Below are positions 14,724 through 23,289 of a DNA stretch of 64,000 nucleotides, piece by piece. Under the pieces are notes generated by a model. It searched no databases. It saw nothing but the letters and a program-made list of their open reading frames with translations, and was not told where the DNA came from. Numbering within the stretch: position 1 is the stretch's first letter; each line of letters opens with the position of its first letter. A program made the translations under genes and the position numbers. The stretch comes from Amycolatopsis bullii. Lineage in GTDB: Bacteria; Actinomycetota; Actinomycetes; Mycobacteriales; Pseudonocardiaceae. The stretch is taken from positions 62,001-126,000 of the forward strand of contig NZ_BNAW01000019.1 in NCBI RefSeq assembly GCF_014654205.1. The letters run 5' to 3'.

Positions 14724-16738
14724 GGGTCGGCGTCGACATCGGCGGCACGTTCACCGACCTCTGCGCGGTGGACGAGACCGGGATCGTCGCCGTCGGCAAG
14801 GTCCTGACCACGCACGACGAGCCGGCCCGGGCGGTCGAGGAGGGCTTGGCGGCCCTGCTCCCGGACCTCTCGGCCGTGGAGCAGGTGGTGCACGGGACGA
14901 CGCTGGTCACGAACGCCCTGATCGAGCGCACGGGCTCGCGGACCGCCCTGCTGGCCACCGCGGGCTTCCGGGACGTCCTGGAGATGCGCCGCGAGCACCG
15001 GTACGAGCTCTACGACCTGCACCTGGAACTGCCCGCGCCGCTCGTGCCGCGGCACCTGCGGTTCGACGTCCCGGAGCGGATCCTCGCCGACGGGTCCGTC
15101 CACACCGGACTGGACGAGTCCGTTGTGGCGCGGCTCGGCCGCGAGCTGGCCGAGAGGGGGATCGAGGCCGTCGCGGTCTGCTTCCTGCACGCGTTCACCA
15201 ACCCCGCGCACGAACGCCGGGCGGGCGAGATCCTCGCCGAGGTCGCACCCGGCCTGCGGGTGGCGCTGTCCTCCGACGTCGTCCCCGAGATCCGCGAGTT
15301 CGAGCGGACGTCGACCACGGTCGCCAACGTCTATGTCCAGCACCTCACCGAGCGCTACCTGCGCGACCTCGAACGGCGGCTGCACCGGCTGGGGATCCGC
15401 CGCGCGCCGCACATCATGCTGTCCAACGGCGGACTGGCCACTGTGGACACCGCGGCCCGGTACCCGATCCGCATCCTGGAGTCCGGCCCGGCCGGTGGCG
15501 CGCTGGCGGCCGCGGAGCTGGGGCCGCCGGACCTGCTGGCCTTCGACATGGGCGGCACGACGGCGAAGCTGTGCCTGATCGCGGGCGGCGCGCCGCTGGT
15601 GACCCACGAGTTCGAAGTGGACCGCAAGTACCGGCTGCGGCCCGGCTCCGGGCTGCCGGTGCGGGTGCCGGTCACCGACATGATCGAAATCGGCGTCGGC
15701 GGCGGCTCGATCGCCCGCATCGACGCGCTGGGGCTGCTGACCGTCGGCCCCGATTCGGCCGGGTCCGAGCCCGGCCCGGTCTGCTACGGTCGCGGCGGCA
15801 CCGAGCCCACGGTCACCGACGCCGACCTCGTGCTCGGCTACCTCGACCCCGGTTACTTCCTGGGCGGCGAGATGCGCCTGGACGCCGAAGCGGCGAGAGC
15901 AGTGCTCCGCGAGAAGATCGCCGATCCGCTCGGGGTGAGTGTCGAAGAGGCCGCCTGGGGCATCCACACGAGCGTCAACGAGGACATGGCCAACGCCGCC
16001 CGCGTGCACGCCGTCGAGCGCGGGCAAGACCCGGCGAAACTGCCGATGTACACCTTCGGCGGGGCGGGTCCGGTGCACGGCGCCGGGGTCGCGCGGGCGC
16101 TCGGGGCGCCGTCGGTCGTCGCGCCGCCCGCCGCCGGGGTGCTGAGCGCGGCCGGGTTCCTCACCGCGCCGCTGGCGTTCGACTTCGTGCGGTCGGCGCG
16201 CGCGGCCGTCCACGGCCTGGCGTGGGCGCAGGTCGACGCGCTGTTCGCCGAGATGGAAGCCGAAGGTGCGGCGCTGCTCGCGAAGTCCGGAGTGGACGAC
16301 GTGACGCACCACCGCGTCGCCGAGATGCGCTATGCCGGGCAGGGCTACGAAATCCGCGTCCCGGTCCACGACGGTCCCTGGCCCGGAACGTTGATCGACG
16401 AGTTCACGCGCACCTACCGCGCGCTCTACCGGCGCACCGGACCCGAGGTCGGTGTCGAGGTGCTGAACTGGCGGGTCGTGTCGAGCGGGCCGAAACCGGC
16501 CGTGGTGCTGCGGCTTCCCGGGCAGCTCACCGGGAACGCGCGCAAGGGCACCCGGCGGGCCTGCTTCCCGTCGACTGGTGGATTTGTCGACACGGCTGTG
16601 TTCGACCGGTACCGGCTCGAACCCGGCGCGCGGGTCGACGGACCGGCCATCGTGGAGGAACGCGAGTCCACTCTGGTCGTCCCGCCCGGCGCGCACTGCG
16701 TCGTCCGGGAGGACGGCGCGCTGGAGGTGACGGTGTGA
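14720..16738 (+). CDS. Hydantoinase/oxoprolinase family subunit A (ATP-binding)
   Basis: A 672-residue protein of the HyuA/5-oxoprolinase/acetone carboxylase beta family. These enzymes use ATP to activate a carbonyl or amide, for either amide hydrolysis or carboxylation. The N-terminal phosphate-binding motif is DIGGTFTDL (residues 6-14). HGTTLVTNALIERTG, the second nucleotide motif LESGPAGG and FDMGGTTAKLCLI follow. The C-terminal part has the family's GGAGPVHGAGVARALG. It overlaps the TPP gene upstream (ATGA) and subunit B downstream (GTGA), so stoichiometric production is likely. Whether it is an N-methylhydantoinase, oxoprolinase or carboxylase cannot be told from sequence alone. Confidence 0.92.
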   Translation: MRVGVDIGGTFTDLCAVDETGIVAVGKVLTTHDEPARAVEEGLAALLPDLSAVEQVVHGTTLVTNALIERTGSRTALLATAGFRDVLEMRREHRYELYDLHLELPAPLVPRHLRFDVPERILADGSVHTGLDESVVARLGRELAERGIEAVAVCFLHAFTNPAHERRAGEILAEVAPGLRVALSSDVVPEIREFERTSTTVANVYVQHLTERYLRDLERRLHRLGIRRAPHIMLSNGGLATVDTAARYPIRILESGPAGGALAAAELGPPDLLAFDMGGTTAKLCLIAGGAPLVTHEFEVDRKYRLRPGSGLPVRVPVTDMIEIGVGGGSIARIDALGLLTVGPDSAGSEPGPVCYGRGGTEPTVTDADLVLGYLDPGYFLGGEMRLDAEAARAVLREKIADPLGVSVEEAAWGIHTSVNEDMANAARVHAVERGQDPAKLPMYTFGGAGPVHGAGVARALGAPSVVAPPAAGVLSAAGFLTAPLAFDFVRSARAAVHGLAWAQVDALFAEMEAEGAALLAKSGVDDVTHHRVAEMRYAGQGYEIRVPVHDGPWPGTLIDEFTRTYRALYRRTGPEVGVEVLNWRVVSSGPKPAVVLRLPGQLTGNARKGTRRACFPSTGGFVDTAVFDRYRLEPGARVDGPAIVEERESTLVVPPGAHCVVREDGALEVTV

Positions 16739-18435
16739 GCGTCGACCCCATCGTCGTCGGGCTGTTCGGCAACCGCCTGCACTCGATCCTCGCCGAACAG
16801 CAGAACGCCCTCGTCAACACGGCCTTCTCCGCGGTCGTGCGCGAGTCGCTCGACCTGGCCTGCGCGGTGTTCGACGCGCGCGGCGAGATGATCGGCCAGT
16901 CCGTCGGCGGCACGCCGGGGCACATCAACGCGATGGCGACCGGCATGCACCACTTCGTCGCCGAACACCCGCCGGAGACCCTCGAACCCGGGGACGTGCT
17001 GCTCACCAACGACCCGTGGCAGACCGCGGGGCAGATCAACGACATCACGGTGGCCACCCCGGTGTTCCTGGACGGCCGGCTGGTCGCCTGGTTCGCGTCC
17101 TGCTGCCACGCCCCGGACATCGGCGGGCGGCTGGTGTCCGCCGAAGCCCACGAGGTCTTCGAGGAAGGCCTGCGCCTGCCGATCCTCAAGTTCCTGCGCG
17201 CGGGCGAGGTCGACGCCGGCCTGGAACGGCTGATCCGGGCGAACGTCCGGACCCCGGAGGAGACCATCGGCGACCTGTACGCGCAGGTCACCGGCAACGA
17301 GGTCGGCGCGGCGAGCCTGCTGCGGCTGCTGGACGAGCTCGGCCTGGACAGCCTCGACGAAGTCGCCGCCGAGATCATGGACCGCTCGGAGCGGGCGCTG
17401 CGCGACGCGCTGCGGGAACTGCCCGACGGCACGTACACCAACGAAGTCGTCACCGACGGCTTCGACGACGAAGAGATCGTCCTGCGGATCACGGCCACTG
17501 TGGACGGTGACGAGATCCACCTCGACTTCGCGGGCTCCTCGCCGCAGAGCCGTCGCGGGATCAACGTGGTGCTCAACTACACGCGCGCGTATGCGTCGTT
17601 CGCGGTCAAGGCGGCGATCTCGCCGGAGGTGCCGCACAACGCCGGCTCGTTCCGGCCGGTGCACGTCACCGCCCCCGAAGGCTCGGTGCTGAACTGCCTG
17701 CCGCCGGCACCGGTCGCCTCCCGGCACCTGATCGGCCACTTCCTGCCGTCGCTGCTGATCGGCGCGCTGCCCGCCGCGGCGATCGCGCCGGGCGCGGACG
17801 CGCTGTGGATGACCATCTGGCGCGGGCCCGGGTTCATGCTGAACGTCTTCCAGACCGGCGGGATGGGCGCGCGGGCGGACAAGGACGGCCTGTCCACCAC
17901 CGGGTTCCCGAGCGGTTTGCGGTCGACGCCGACCGAGGTGATCGAAACCATGGCGCCGCTGGTCCAGCACACGCGGGAACTGCGCGTGGACTCCGGCGGC
18001 GCGGGCCGGTTCCGCGGCGGACTCGGACAGGTGACCACGATGGGTGCACTCGGCGTGCCGTCCTGGAGCGTCAACGGGAACGTGGACCGGGTCCGCGCCG
18101 CCGCGTCCGGTGTGGACGGCGGACAGCCCGGTGCGCCGGGTCGCTTCGGCCTGCGCGGCGGGGCGGACCTGCCCGCGAAGAGCCGGGTGCCGCTGGCGGC
18201 CGGGTCCGTTGTGGACGTCACGCTGCCCGGCGGCGGGGGGTACGGGCCACCGGCCGGACGACCGGTGGCGGCGGTGCTCGCCGACGTCGTCGAGGGGTAC
18301 GTCTCGGTGGCCGCGGCGCGCGAGGTGTACGGCGTCGAGGTGCGGTACCTCGGGGCTCCGGACGCGCTCGTCCGGCTGCCCGAGGACTACGCGGTGGACG
18401 AAGAGCAGACAGCACGACTGAGAGCGGGGCAGTGA
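16735..18435 (+). CDS. Hydantoinase/oxoprolinase family subunit B
   Basis: A 566-residue partner of the preceding subunit, HyuB type. Diagnostic stretches are DPIVVGLFGNRLHSILAEQQ at the start, the metal-site-like GHINAMATGMHHF and GDVLLTNDPWQ, then FASCCHAPDIGG, and the glycine-rich C-terminal GGAGRFRGGLGQ and LPGGGGYGPP. The start GTG at 16735 overlaps the HyuA stop. In characterised relatives A and B form one heteromeric enzyme. Here they sit between a TPP enzyme and an SDR, an arrangement that does not match the usual hydantoin-utilisation cluster, because no hydantoin racemase, carbamoylase or permease is present. Confidence 0.92.
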   Translation: MSVDPIVVGLFGNRLHSILAEQQNALVNTAFSAVVRESLDLACAVFDARGEMIGQSVGGTPGHINAMATGMHHFVAEHPPETLEPGDVLLTNDPWQTAGQINDITVATPVFLDGRLVAWFASCCHAPDIGGRLVSAEAHEVFEEGLRLPILKFLRAGEVDAGLERLIRANVRTPEETIGDLYAQVTGNEVGAASLLRLLDELGLDSLDEVAAEIMDRSERALRDALRELPDGTYTNEVVTDGFDDEEIVLRITATVDGDEIHLDFAGSSPQSRRGINVVLNYTRAYASFAVKAAISPEVPHNAGSFRPVHVTAPEGSVLNCLPPAPVASRHLIGHFLPSLLIGALPAAAIAPGADALWMTIWRGPGFMLNVFQTGGMGARADKDGLSTTGFPSGLRSTPTEVIETMAPLVQHTRELRVDSGGAGRFRGGLGQVTTMGALGVPSWSVNGNVDRVRAAASGVDGGQPGAPGRFGLRGGADLPAKSRVPLAAGSVVDVTLPGGGGYGPPAGRPVAAVLADVVEGYVSVAAAREVYGVEVRYLGAPDALVRLPEDYAVDEEQTARLRAGQ

Positions 18436-18437
18436 AC

Positions 18438-19223
18438 ATGGGTCGGTTGGCCGGCAAGGTCGCGGTGGTCTTCGGCGGCGCGCGGGGCATCGGCCTCGCC
18501 ACCGTGAAGGAGTTCCTCGCCGAGGGGGCGACGGTCTTCGCGTCCGACATCCGCGAGCCCGCGGAAGCACTCGACGGCTACCGCCATTCCATAGTGGACG
18601 CCACCGACGAGAACGCCGTGGCGGCGTTCGTCGACGGCGTGCTGGCCGAGGCCGGCCGCATCGACGTGCTGTTCAACAACGTCGGCATCCACCTCGGCAA
18701 GTCCCTGGTGGACACCACGCTCGCCGAGTTCGACCACATCTTCGCGCTCAACGTCCGGGCCGCCTTCCTCGGCACCCGCGCCGTGCTGCCGCACATGATC
18801 GCGCAGAAGGCGGGCAGCATCATCACGACGTCGTCGAACGGCGGCGTGATGGGCCGTCCCGGCGACCCGGTGTACAACGCCACCAAGCACGCGCTGGTCG
18901 GGCTGACGAAGTCCATCGCCGTCGCGCACGCGCACCAGGGCATCCGGGCCAACACGGTGAACCCGGGCGCGATCGACACCGACATGCTGCGCAGCACGCT
19001 GAACTCCCCGGAGGAGTTCGAGACCAAGCAGCACCAGCTGGTCGCCAGCACGCCCGCGGCGCGCGTCGGCGAGGCCTGGGAGGTCGCGAAGGCCGTGGTG
19101 TTCCTGGCGAGCGACGAGTCCCGGTTCGTCAACGGCGTCGTGCTGCCGATCGACGGCGCGAAGGCCGCGGGGGCGATGCCGGGGAACCGGTACAGCCTCG
19201 ATTTCGAACTCGGCGTCAGGTAG
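18438..19223 (+). CDS. Short-chain dehydrogenase/reductase
   Basis: A 261-residue cytosolic SDR. The nucleotide motif is GGARGIG (13-19), with Asp37 in the position that usually favours NAD. NNVG is at 80-83, the catalytic Ser at about 132-133, and the Tyr146-x3-Lys150 pair is in VYNATK. The C-terminal cofactor loop is NPGAIDTDM. The ATG at 18438 is preferred because an AGAGCGGGG site stands 8 bases upstream; a GTG 6 bases earlier overlaps the previous stop and is an alternative. As fourth gene of the operon it should oxidise or reduce the substrate or product of the TPP/hydantoinase-type steps. Confidence 0.9.
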   Translation: MGRLAGKVAVVFGGARGIGLATVKEFLAEGATVFASDIREPAEALDGYRHSIVDATDENAVAAFVDGVLAEAGRIDVLFNNVGIHLGKSLVDTTLAEFDHIFALNVRAAFLGTRAVLPHMIAQKAGSIITTSSNGGVMGRPGDPVYNATKHALVGLTKSIAVAHAHQGIRANTVNPGAIDTDMLRSTLNSPEEFETKQHQLVASTPAARVGEAWEVAKAVVFLASDESRFVNGVVLPIDGAKAAGAMPGNRYSLDFELGVR

Positions 19224-19227
19224 TGCC

Positions 19228-19941
19228 GTGACCGTCGATGCCTCGGGACTGGAGAGCGCGCGGCCCCTGCTGGAGCGCAGCGGTACGGCCGAGCGGGTCG
19301 CGGCGATCCTGCGCCAGTACATCACCGACGGCGTCTTCGCCCCCGGTGAACGGCTGTCCGAGCCGGTGATCAGCTCGGCGCTCGGCGTCTCGCGCAACAC
19401 GCTGCGCGAGTCGTTCCAGCTGCTCGCCCACGAGCGGCTGGCCGTGCACGAGCTGAACCGCGGGGTGTTCGTGCGTGAACTGACCACAGAGGACATCGAG
19501 GACCTCTACGTCGTCCGCCGGGCCACCGAATGCGGGGCCCTGCGCCGCGCGGCGGAGTTGTCCGCAGTGGACCTTTCGCAGGTGGAAGCGGCACTGCGCG
19601 ACGGCCGGGTGGCCGCGGCGGCCGAGGACTGGCCGTCGGTCGGCACCGCCAGCATCCACTTCCACCAGGCCCTCGCCGACCTGGCCGGCAGCGAACGCCT
19701 GTCCGCGACGATGCGCCAGGTGCTCGCCGAGACGCGGCTGTTCTTCGTGCTCAACGAGAACACGCGCGAGTTCTACGAGCCGTTCCTCGACTGCCACGAG
19801 CAGATCCTGCGCGACCTGCGCCGCGGGCGGTTCGACGCCGCGGAGGCCGCGCTGGACCGCTACCTGCGTGACGCCGAAGCCCGGCTGCTCGAACTCAGTA
19901 CGCCGGCGGCCGGAAGCGGATCACCGGGAACGCCACGCTGA
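19228..19941 (+). CDS. GntR family regulator, FadR subfamily
   Basis: A 237-residue transcription factor. The winged helix lies at about residues 20-88 (VAAILRQYITDGVFAPGERLS, then SSALGVSRNTLRESFQLLAHERL), followed by a helical FCD domain (IHFHQALADLAGSERL, then FLDCHEQILRDLRRG with metal-binding His positions). The GTG starts 4 bases after the SDR stop, so it is the last gene of the operon. The 25-bp palindrome in the operon promoter is the obvious target. The 3' end overlaps a convergent small gene by 47 bases; the last ~20 residues are low complexity. Confidence 0.88.
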   Translation: MTVDASGLESARPLLERSGTAERVAAILRQYITDGVFAPGERLSEPVISSALGVSRNTLRESFQLLAHERLAVHELNRGVFVRELTTEDIEDLYVVRRATECGALRRAAELSAVDLSQVEAALRDGRVAAAAEDWPSVGTASIHFHQALADLAGSERLSATMRQVLAETRLFFVLNENTREFYEPFLDCHEQILRDLRRGRFDAAEAALDRYLRDAEARLLELSTPAAGSGSPGTPR

Positions 19942-20146
19942 TCGCGTACGGCTTGCGGACCGTGACCGGGTGGTACCGCCCATCGGGGCCGGCCACCCAG
20001 CTGCGCAAGGCGATCGTGCGGACGACGGAACACGTGCCGTAGCCGGCGGTGGCCGGGGCGGCCGTGGCGGCCGGTGCCGAGGTGAGCAGCACGGCGGCCA
20101 CGGCGGCGGCGGTTCGCGCACGTCGGAAGCACACCACCCCACTCAA
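19895..20146 (-). CDS. Small secreted hypothetical protein
   Basis: An 83-residue protein with a clear Sec-type signal peptide: basic FRRAR, hydrophobic TAAAVAAVLLTSAPAATA, and an AxA-type cleavage site near residue 29. The mature part of ~55 residues (GYGTCSVVRTIALRSWVAGPDGRYHPVTVRKPY) has no domain I recognise. The start is a weak TTG; a GTG shortly inside gives the same signal peptide. It overlaps the 3' end of the GntR gene on the other strand, which lowers confidence. Confidence 0.5.
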   Translation of the reverse strand: MSGVVCFRRARTAAAVAAVLLTSAPAATAAPATAGYGTCSVVRTIALRSWVAGPDGRYHPVTVRKPYAISVAFPVIRFRPPAY

Positions 20147-20220
20147 CCCCGGGACAACCGCCGACCGGAAAGGATTCGAGCCGGTTCAAATCCGCCGTCT
20201 CCGCTGCTACCGTCGGTCGG

Positions 20221-21207
20221 GTGTTCAAGCTGCGGGTCGACGCGGAGACGGTGGCCAGGACACGGTTTTCCCCGTCCCTCGCGGCGGAGTCCCTCGCCTG
20301 GCTGAAGCTCGCCGCCGACGCGGGACGGCACCCGGTGTTCGGCGACCCCGGCCCGCTCGCCCGCGGCGCGCTCGCCCACCCCGACGTCGCCCTGCTCCTC
20401 GACCTGCTGCCGCGCCCCGGCGAGGTCTACACGCCGGACCTGCTCACCCCGCAGCCCGGCACGGCCACCCGGCCGCGTGACCTGCTCGACGAGCAGATCG
20501 CGCGGATCGAGGCGACTCCGCAGGACGAGGTCGAGACACAGGTGCTGGCCCACACGCAGGTCCACTGGACCAGACCGCTGCCGGTGACCGCCCGGCGCAG
20601 CGTCGAGTCCGGGTCGATGCCCCGGCGCCTGGCCAACGGCCTCGCCCGGTTCTGGCGGGACGCGCTGGCCGAGGACTGGGCCGGCCTGCAGGCGGTCCTC
20701 GACCGGGACATCACCCACCGCGCGCAGGCGATCGCCCGTCACGGCGTCGGCGGGGTGCTCGGCAGCCTGCATCACACGATCGGCTGGGCCGGCGACGCGA
20801 TCACGGTGGTGAAGCCGTTCGACGGCGAGGCCGACGTCTCCGGCCGGGAGCTGGTCCTCGCGCCGGGGGTGCTCAGCTGGCCGGTCATCAGCATCCAGAT
20901 CGACGTGCCCGGCCAGGTCGTCCTCTGCTACCCCGCGCACGGCGTCGGCACCGGCGCCGGCCACCGGCCGGGCCGGATCGCGCCGGTCGTCGGGGCGGCC
21001 CGGGCGGCGCTGCTGACCGAGCTCGACCTCGCGCGGTCGACCGCGGAGCTCGCCGCCCGGACGGGGTACAGCCCGGGGACCGTGTCGTATCACTTGAGCG
21101 CGTTGCACCGGGCGGGTCTGGTGAGCAAGGTGCGGGATGGGCGGTACGTGCTCTATCGGCGGACCGCCCAGGCCGTCGCCCTCCTCGAAGGAGGCGTCAA
21201 CAGCTGA
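20221..21207 (+). CDS. Winged-helix transcriptional regulator with C-terminal ArsR-like HTH
   Basis: A 328-residue protein. The recognisable part is at the C-terminus (about residues 265-315): ALLTELDLARSTAELAARTGYSPGTVSYHLSALHRAGLVSKVRDGRYVLYRRT, an ArsR-type winged helix with wing. The N-terminal ~240 residues have no known motif and probably bind an effector, an arrangement seen in DUF5937-like actinobacterial regulators. The GTG start has no strong ribosome site. It ends 11 bases inside the convergent glycosidase gene. Its target is unknown. Confidence 0.8.
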   Translation: MFKLRVDAETVARTRFSPSLAAESLAWLKLAADAGRHPVFGDPGPLARGALAHPDVALLLDLLPRPGEVYTPDLLTPQPGTATRPRDLLDEQIARIEATPQDEVETQVLAHTQVHWTRPLPVTARRSVESGSMPRRLANGLARFWRDALAEDWAGLQAVLDRDITHRAQAIARHGVGGVLGSLHHTIGWAGDAITVVKPFDGEADVSGRELVLAPGVLSWPVISIQIDVPGQVVLCYPAHGVGTGAGHRPGRIAPVVGAARAALLTELDLARSTAELAARTGYSPGTVSYHLSALHRAGLVSKVRDGRYVLYRRTAQAVALLEGGVNS

Positions 21208-23116
21208 CGTTCGGGGCGATCCAGTCGGCGTACTCGTCCGCCGACCCGTCGCCGCCGTCGTCGACCGCGATGGCCAGCTGCTGGACCCCGGTGACCGGGA
21301 TGGTCAGCTTCTGCGGCTGCGTGCCGCGCCGGACGATCCCCGTCGCGAACAGCTCCCGGCCGTCGCCCAGCACGCGGAACGCCACCGTCGCCCGCGGGCC
21401 CGATGCGTCGTCGACGCCGTACTGGGTGGTGAACGACTTGCACGCCCCGCCCAGGTACAGGCGGATCACCGACGGCGCGTGCACGCCGATCCCGCTGTTC
21501 GGCTGGTAGCCCACGCCGCCGATGGCCATCGCCCGCCCGTTGGCCACGCTGCCGCGTTCCACCGGGCCGAGGCCGTTCTCCGAGTACAGCCACGGCCGGG
21601 TGCTCAGGTACGTCGTCCCGGTGCCCGGGGCGGTCACCAGCGGTGTCTCGGCGGAGCCCGCCGCGGTGCGCGGGCCGAACTCGCTCGTGTACCCGCCGCT
21701 CGCCCCGACCAGCACCTTCGCCGCCGGGGCCGCCGTCGGCCGCAGCGTGATTTCGCGCGTCACCGTGCTGCCCGGCGAAACCCGGGGGACGTCGACCTGC
21801 GCGGGGCCGTCCAGCGTCCACCCGGACGGCACGGTGATCGTGTAGCGCGCGTCGGTGATCGGGGTGTCGCCGTCGTTGGTCAGCGTCACCGTGCCGGGCA
21901 CCGCCTGGCCGGCCAGGAAGCCCTCCGGCAGCTCCACGCCCAGGGTCACCAGCGGCTCGGCGGGGGCGGGCTGACCGGGCCACACGCGCAGGAACGTCCC
22001 GGAATTCGCGCCCGCGGACGTGCGGAGCGTGCCGGTGCTGGTCAGCTCGGCGCCGGTCCACAGGTCGCGGACCCGGTAGACCGGCGCCGCCGCGACCCCG
22101 GATTCCGCGAGGTCGACCGCGATCGTCCGGGCGGTCCAGCCGCGGTTCAGCAGGAGCACGGCGACCGAGCCGTCGGACATCGGCTTCGCCCAGATCTCGG
22201 CGTCGCCGAGGTCGCGGATCTTGCGGCCGGGCGTCCCGGACCAGTCCTGGTCGACCGCGATCACGTCCCGGTTGCCGAGCGTGTCCAGGGGGAACGCTTC
22301 GTTCGGCATGAGCGGCGCGTTCATCAGCGCCCACAACGAGAACTGCGCGCGCCGCACCCACGGGTCGAGGATGCTGAAGTTGAGGTAGCCGGGGTCGCTC
22401 CAGCCGCCGGGGCCGGTGTGCCCGGCGAGCGGGATCTGCTGGTCCACGGCCAGCATCGCGGACGGGAAGTTGTCCGGGAGGTCGCTGGTGAGCTGCCACG
22501 TGTGCGCGCCGGCGCCGGGGGCCCACTCCCACTGGCGGTAGTTCGCCGAGAAGGTGTCGATCATGGCGAACAGGATCGGCCGCCCGGTCGCCTTGAGCGC
22601 GTCACCCATCTTCTCGGCGGCCGCCGCGACACCGTTCTCGCCGCCGCACGTGTCGTATTCGAGGTAGTCGACGCCCCAGGCCGCGAACGTCCGCGCGTCC
22701 AGTTCCTCGTGGTCGCGGGAGCCGGGCATCGCGCTGCCGCAGACGAGCGTGCCGGTGCCGCTGTGCAGCCCGAACTTCAGGCCGTTGGCGTGCACGTACG
22801 CGATGAGTCCCGGCAGGTCCGGGTACTTGGCCGGGTCCGGCTGCAGCTTCCCGTCCGCCGCGCGCGTCTTGGCCGCCCAGCACCCCGCGATGTTGACGTA
22901 GGTGTAGCCGGCCTCCTTCAGGCCGCTGGTGACCAGCATGTCGACCGCCGCGCGGACCTTCGTGTCGTCGATCCGCGGGCACTGGTTCCAGCCGCGGGAC
23001 CACGAGATGCCCATGGGTGGCTTCGCGGCGACGACCGGCTCGTCGGCGGCCGCCGGTGCGGCGAGCGCCGTGCCGAAGGTGAGGAGCGCGAGCAGCAGGA
23101 CCCCGAACCGGCGCAT
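21197..23116 (-). CDS. Secreted GH27-type glycoside hydrolase with NPCBM domain, atypical active site
   Basis: A 639-residue exported enzyme. The ATG at 23116 has a GGGAGGG site and gives a signal peptide (MRRFGVLLLALLTFGTALAAPAAA). Residues about 30-410 are a GH27 (alpha-galactosidase) barrel plus beta domain with nucleophile Asp155 in YLEYDTC. A linking Ig-like region (about 420-500, GxVTLTNDGDTPITDARYTI) follows, then a C-terminal NPCBM-type carbohydrate-binding domain (about 505-639). Several galactose-contact residues of classic GH27 enzymes are changed: the IDDCW pair is NIAGCW (A77 G78), KxD before the nucleophile is EYD (Glu153), and GIYAD is GLHSG. It may act on another sugar. No cotranscribed neighbours. 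Confidence 0.88.
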   Translation of the reverse strand: MRRFGVLLLALLTFGTALAAPAAADEPVVAAKPPMGISWSRGWNQCPRIDDTKVRAAVDMLVTSGLKEAGYTYVNIAGCWAAKTRAADGKLQPDPAKYPDLPGLIAYVHANGLKFGLHSGTGTLVCGSAMPGSRDHEELDARTFAAWGVDYLEYDTCGGENGVAAAAEKMGDALKATGRPILFAMIDTFSANYRQWEWAPGAGAHTWQLTSDLPDNFPSAMLAVDQQIPLAGHTGPGGWSDPGYLNFSILDPWVRRAQFSLWALMNAPLMPNEAFPLDTLGNRDVIAVDQDWSGTPGRKIRDLGDAEIWAKPMSDGSVAVLLLNRGWTARTIAVDLAESGVAAAPVYRVRDLWTGAELTSTGTLRTSAGANSGTFLRVWPGQPAPAEPLVTLGVELPEGFLAGQAVPGTVTLTNDGDTPITDARYTITVPSGWTLDGPAQVDVPRVSPGSTVTREITLRPTAAPAAKVLVGASGGYTSEFGPRTAAGSAETPLVTAPGTGTTYLSTRPWLYSENGLGPVERGSVANGRAMAIGGVGYQPNSGIGVHAPSVIRLYLGGACKSFTTQYGVDDASGPRATVAFRVLGDGRELFATGIVRRGTQPQKLTIPVTGVQQLAIAVDDGGDGSADEYADWIAPNVSC

Positions 23117-23289
23117 GGTTCCCTCCCCGGGACCGCGGACAAGATCTCCAGGGTGACGTGGGGGCGAACCGGGCATGAGGGGAGAAATGCCGCCTCCGGG
23201 TGGGTGGCCGGGGCGGGCGCGTGGTGCGTGAATTCCCGAGCCCGGCGGGTAGAAAGGGGGCTGATGCCGAGCCTGACGAGGAGCCGTCG

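Noticed and set aside
14720-18435. Naming the A/B pair as a hydantoin-utilisation (hyu) system
   Set aside because: Sequence supports the family only. The usual partner genes are absent, and the same family includes oxoprolinases and ketone carboxylases.
21153-22532. Alternative minus-strand frame within the GH27 gene
   Set aside because: It lies in a different frame of the same strand; the GH27 frame has a signal peptide, catalytic motif and good start, while this one has none.
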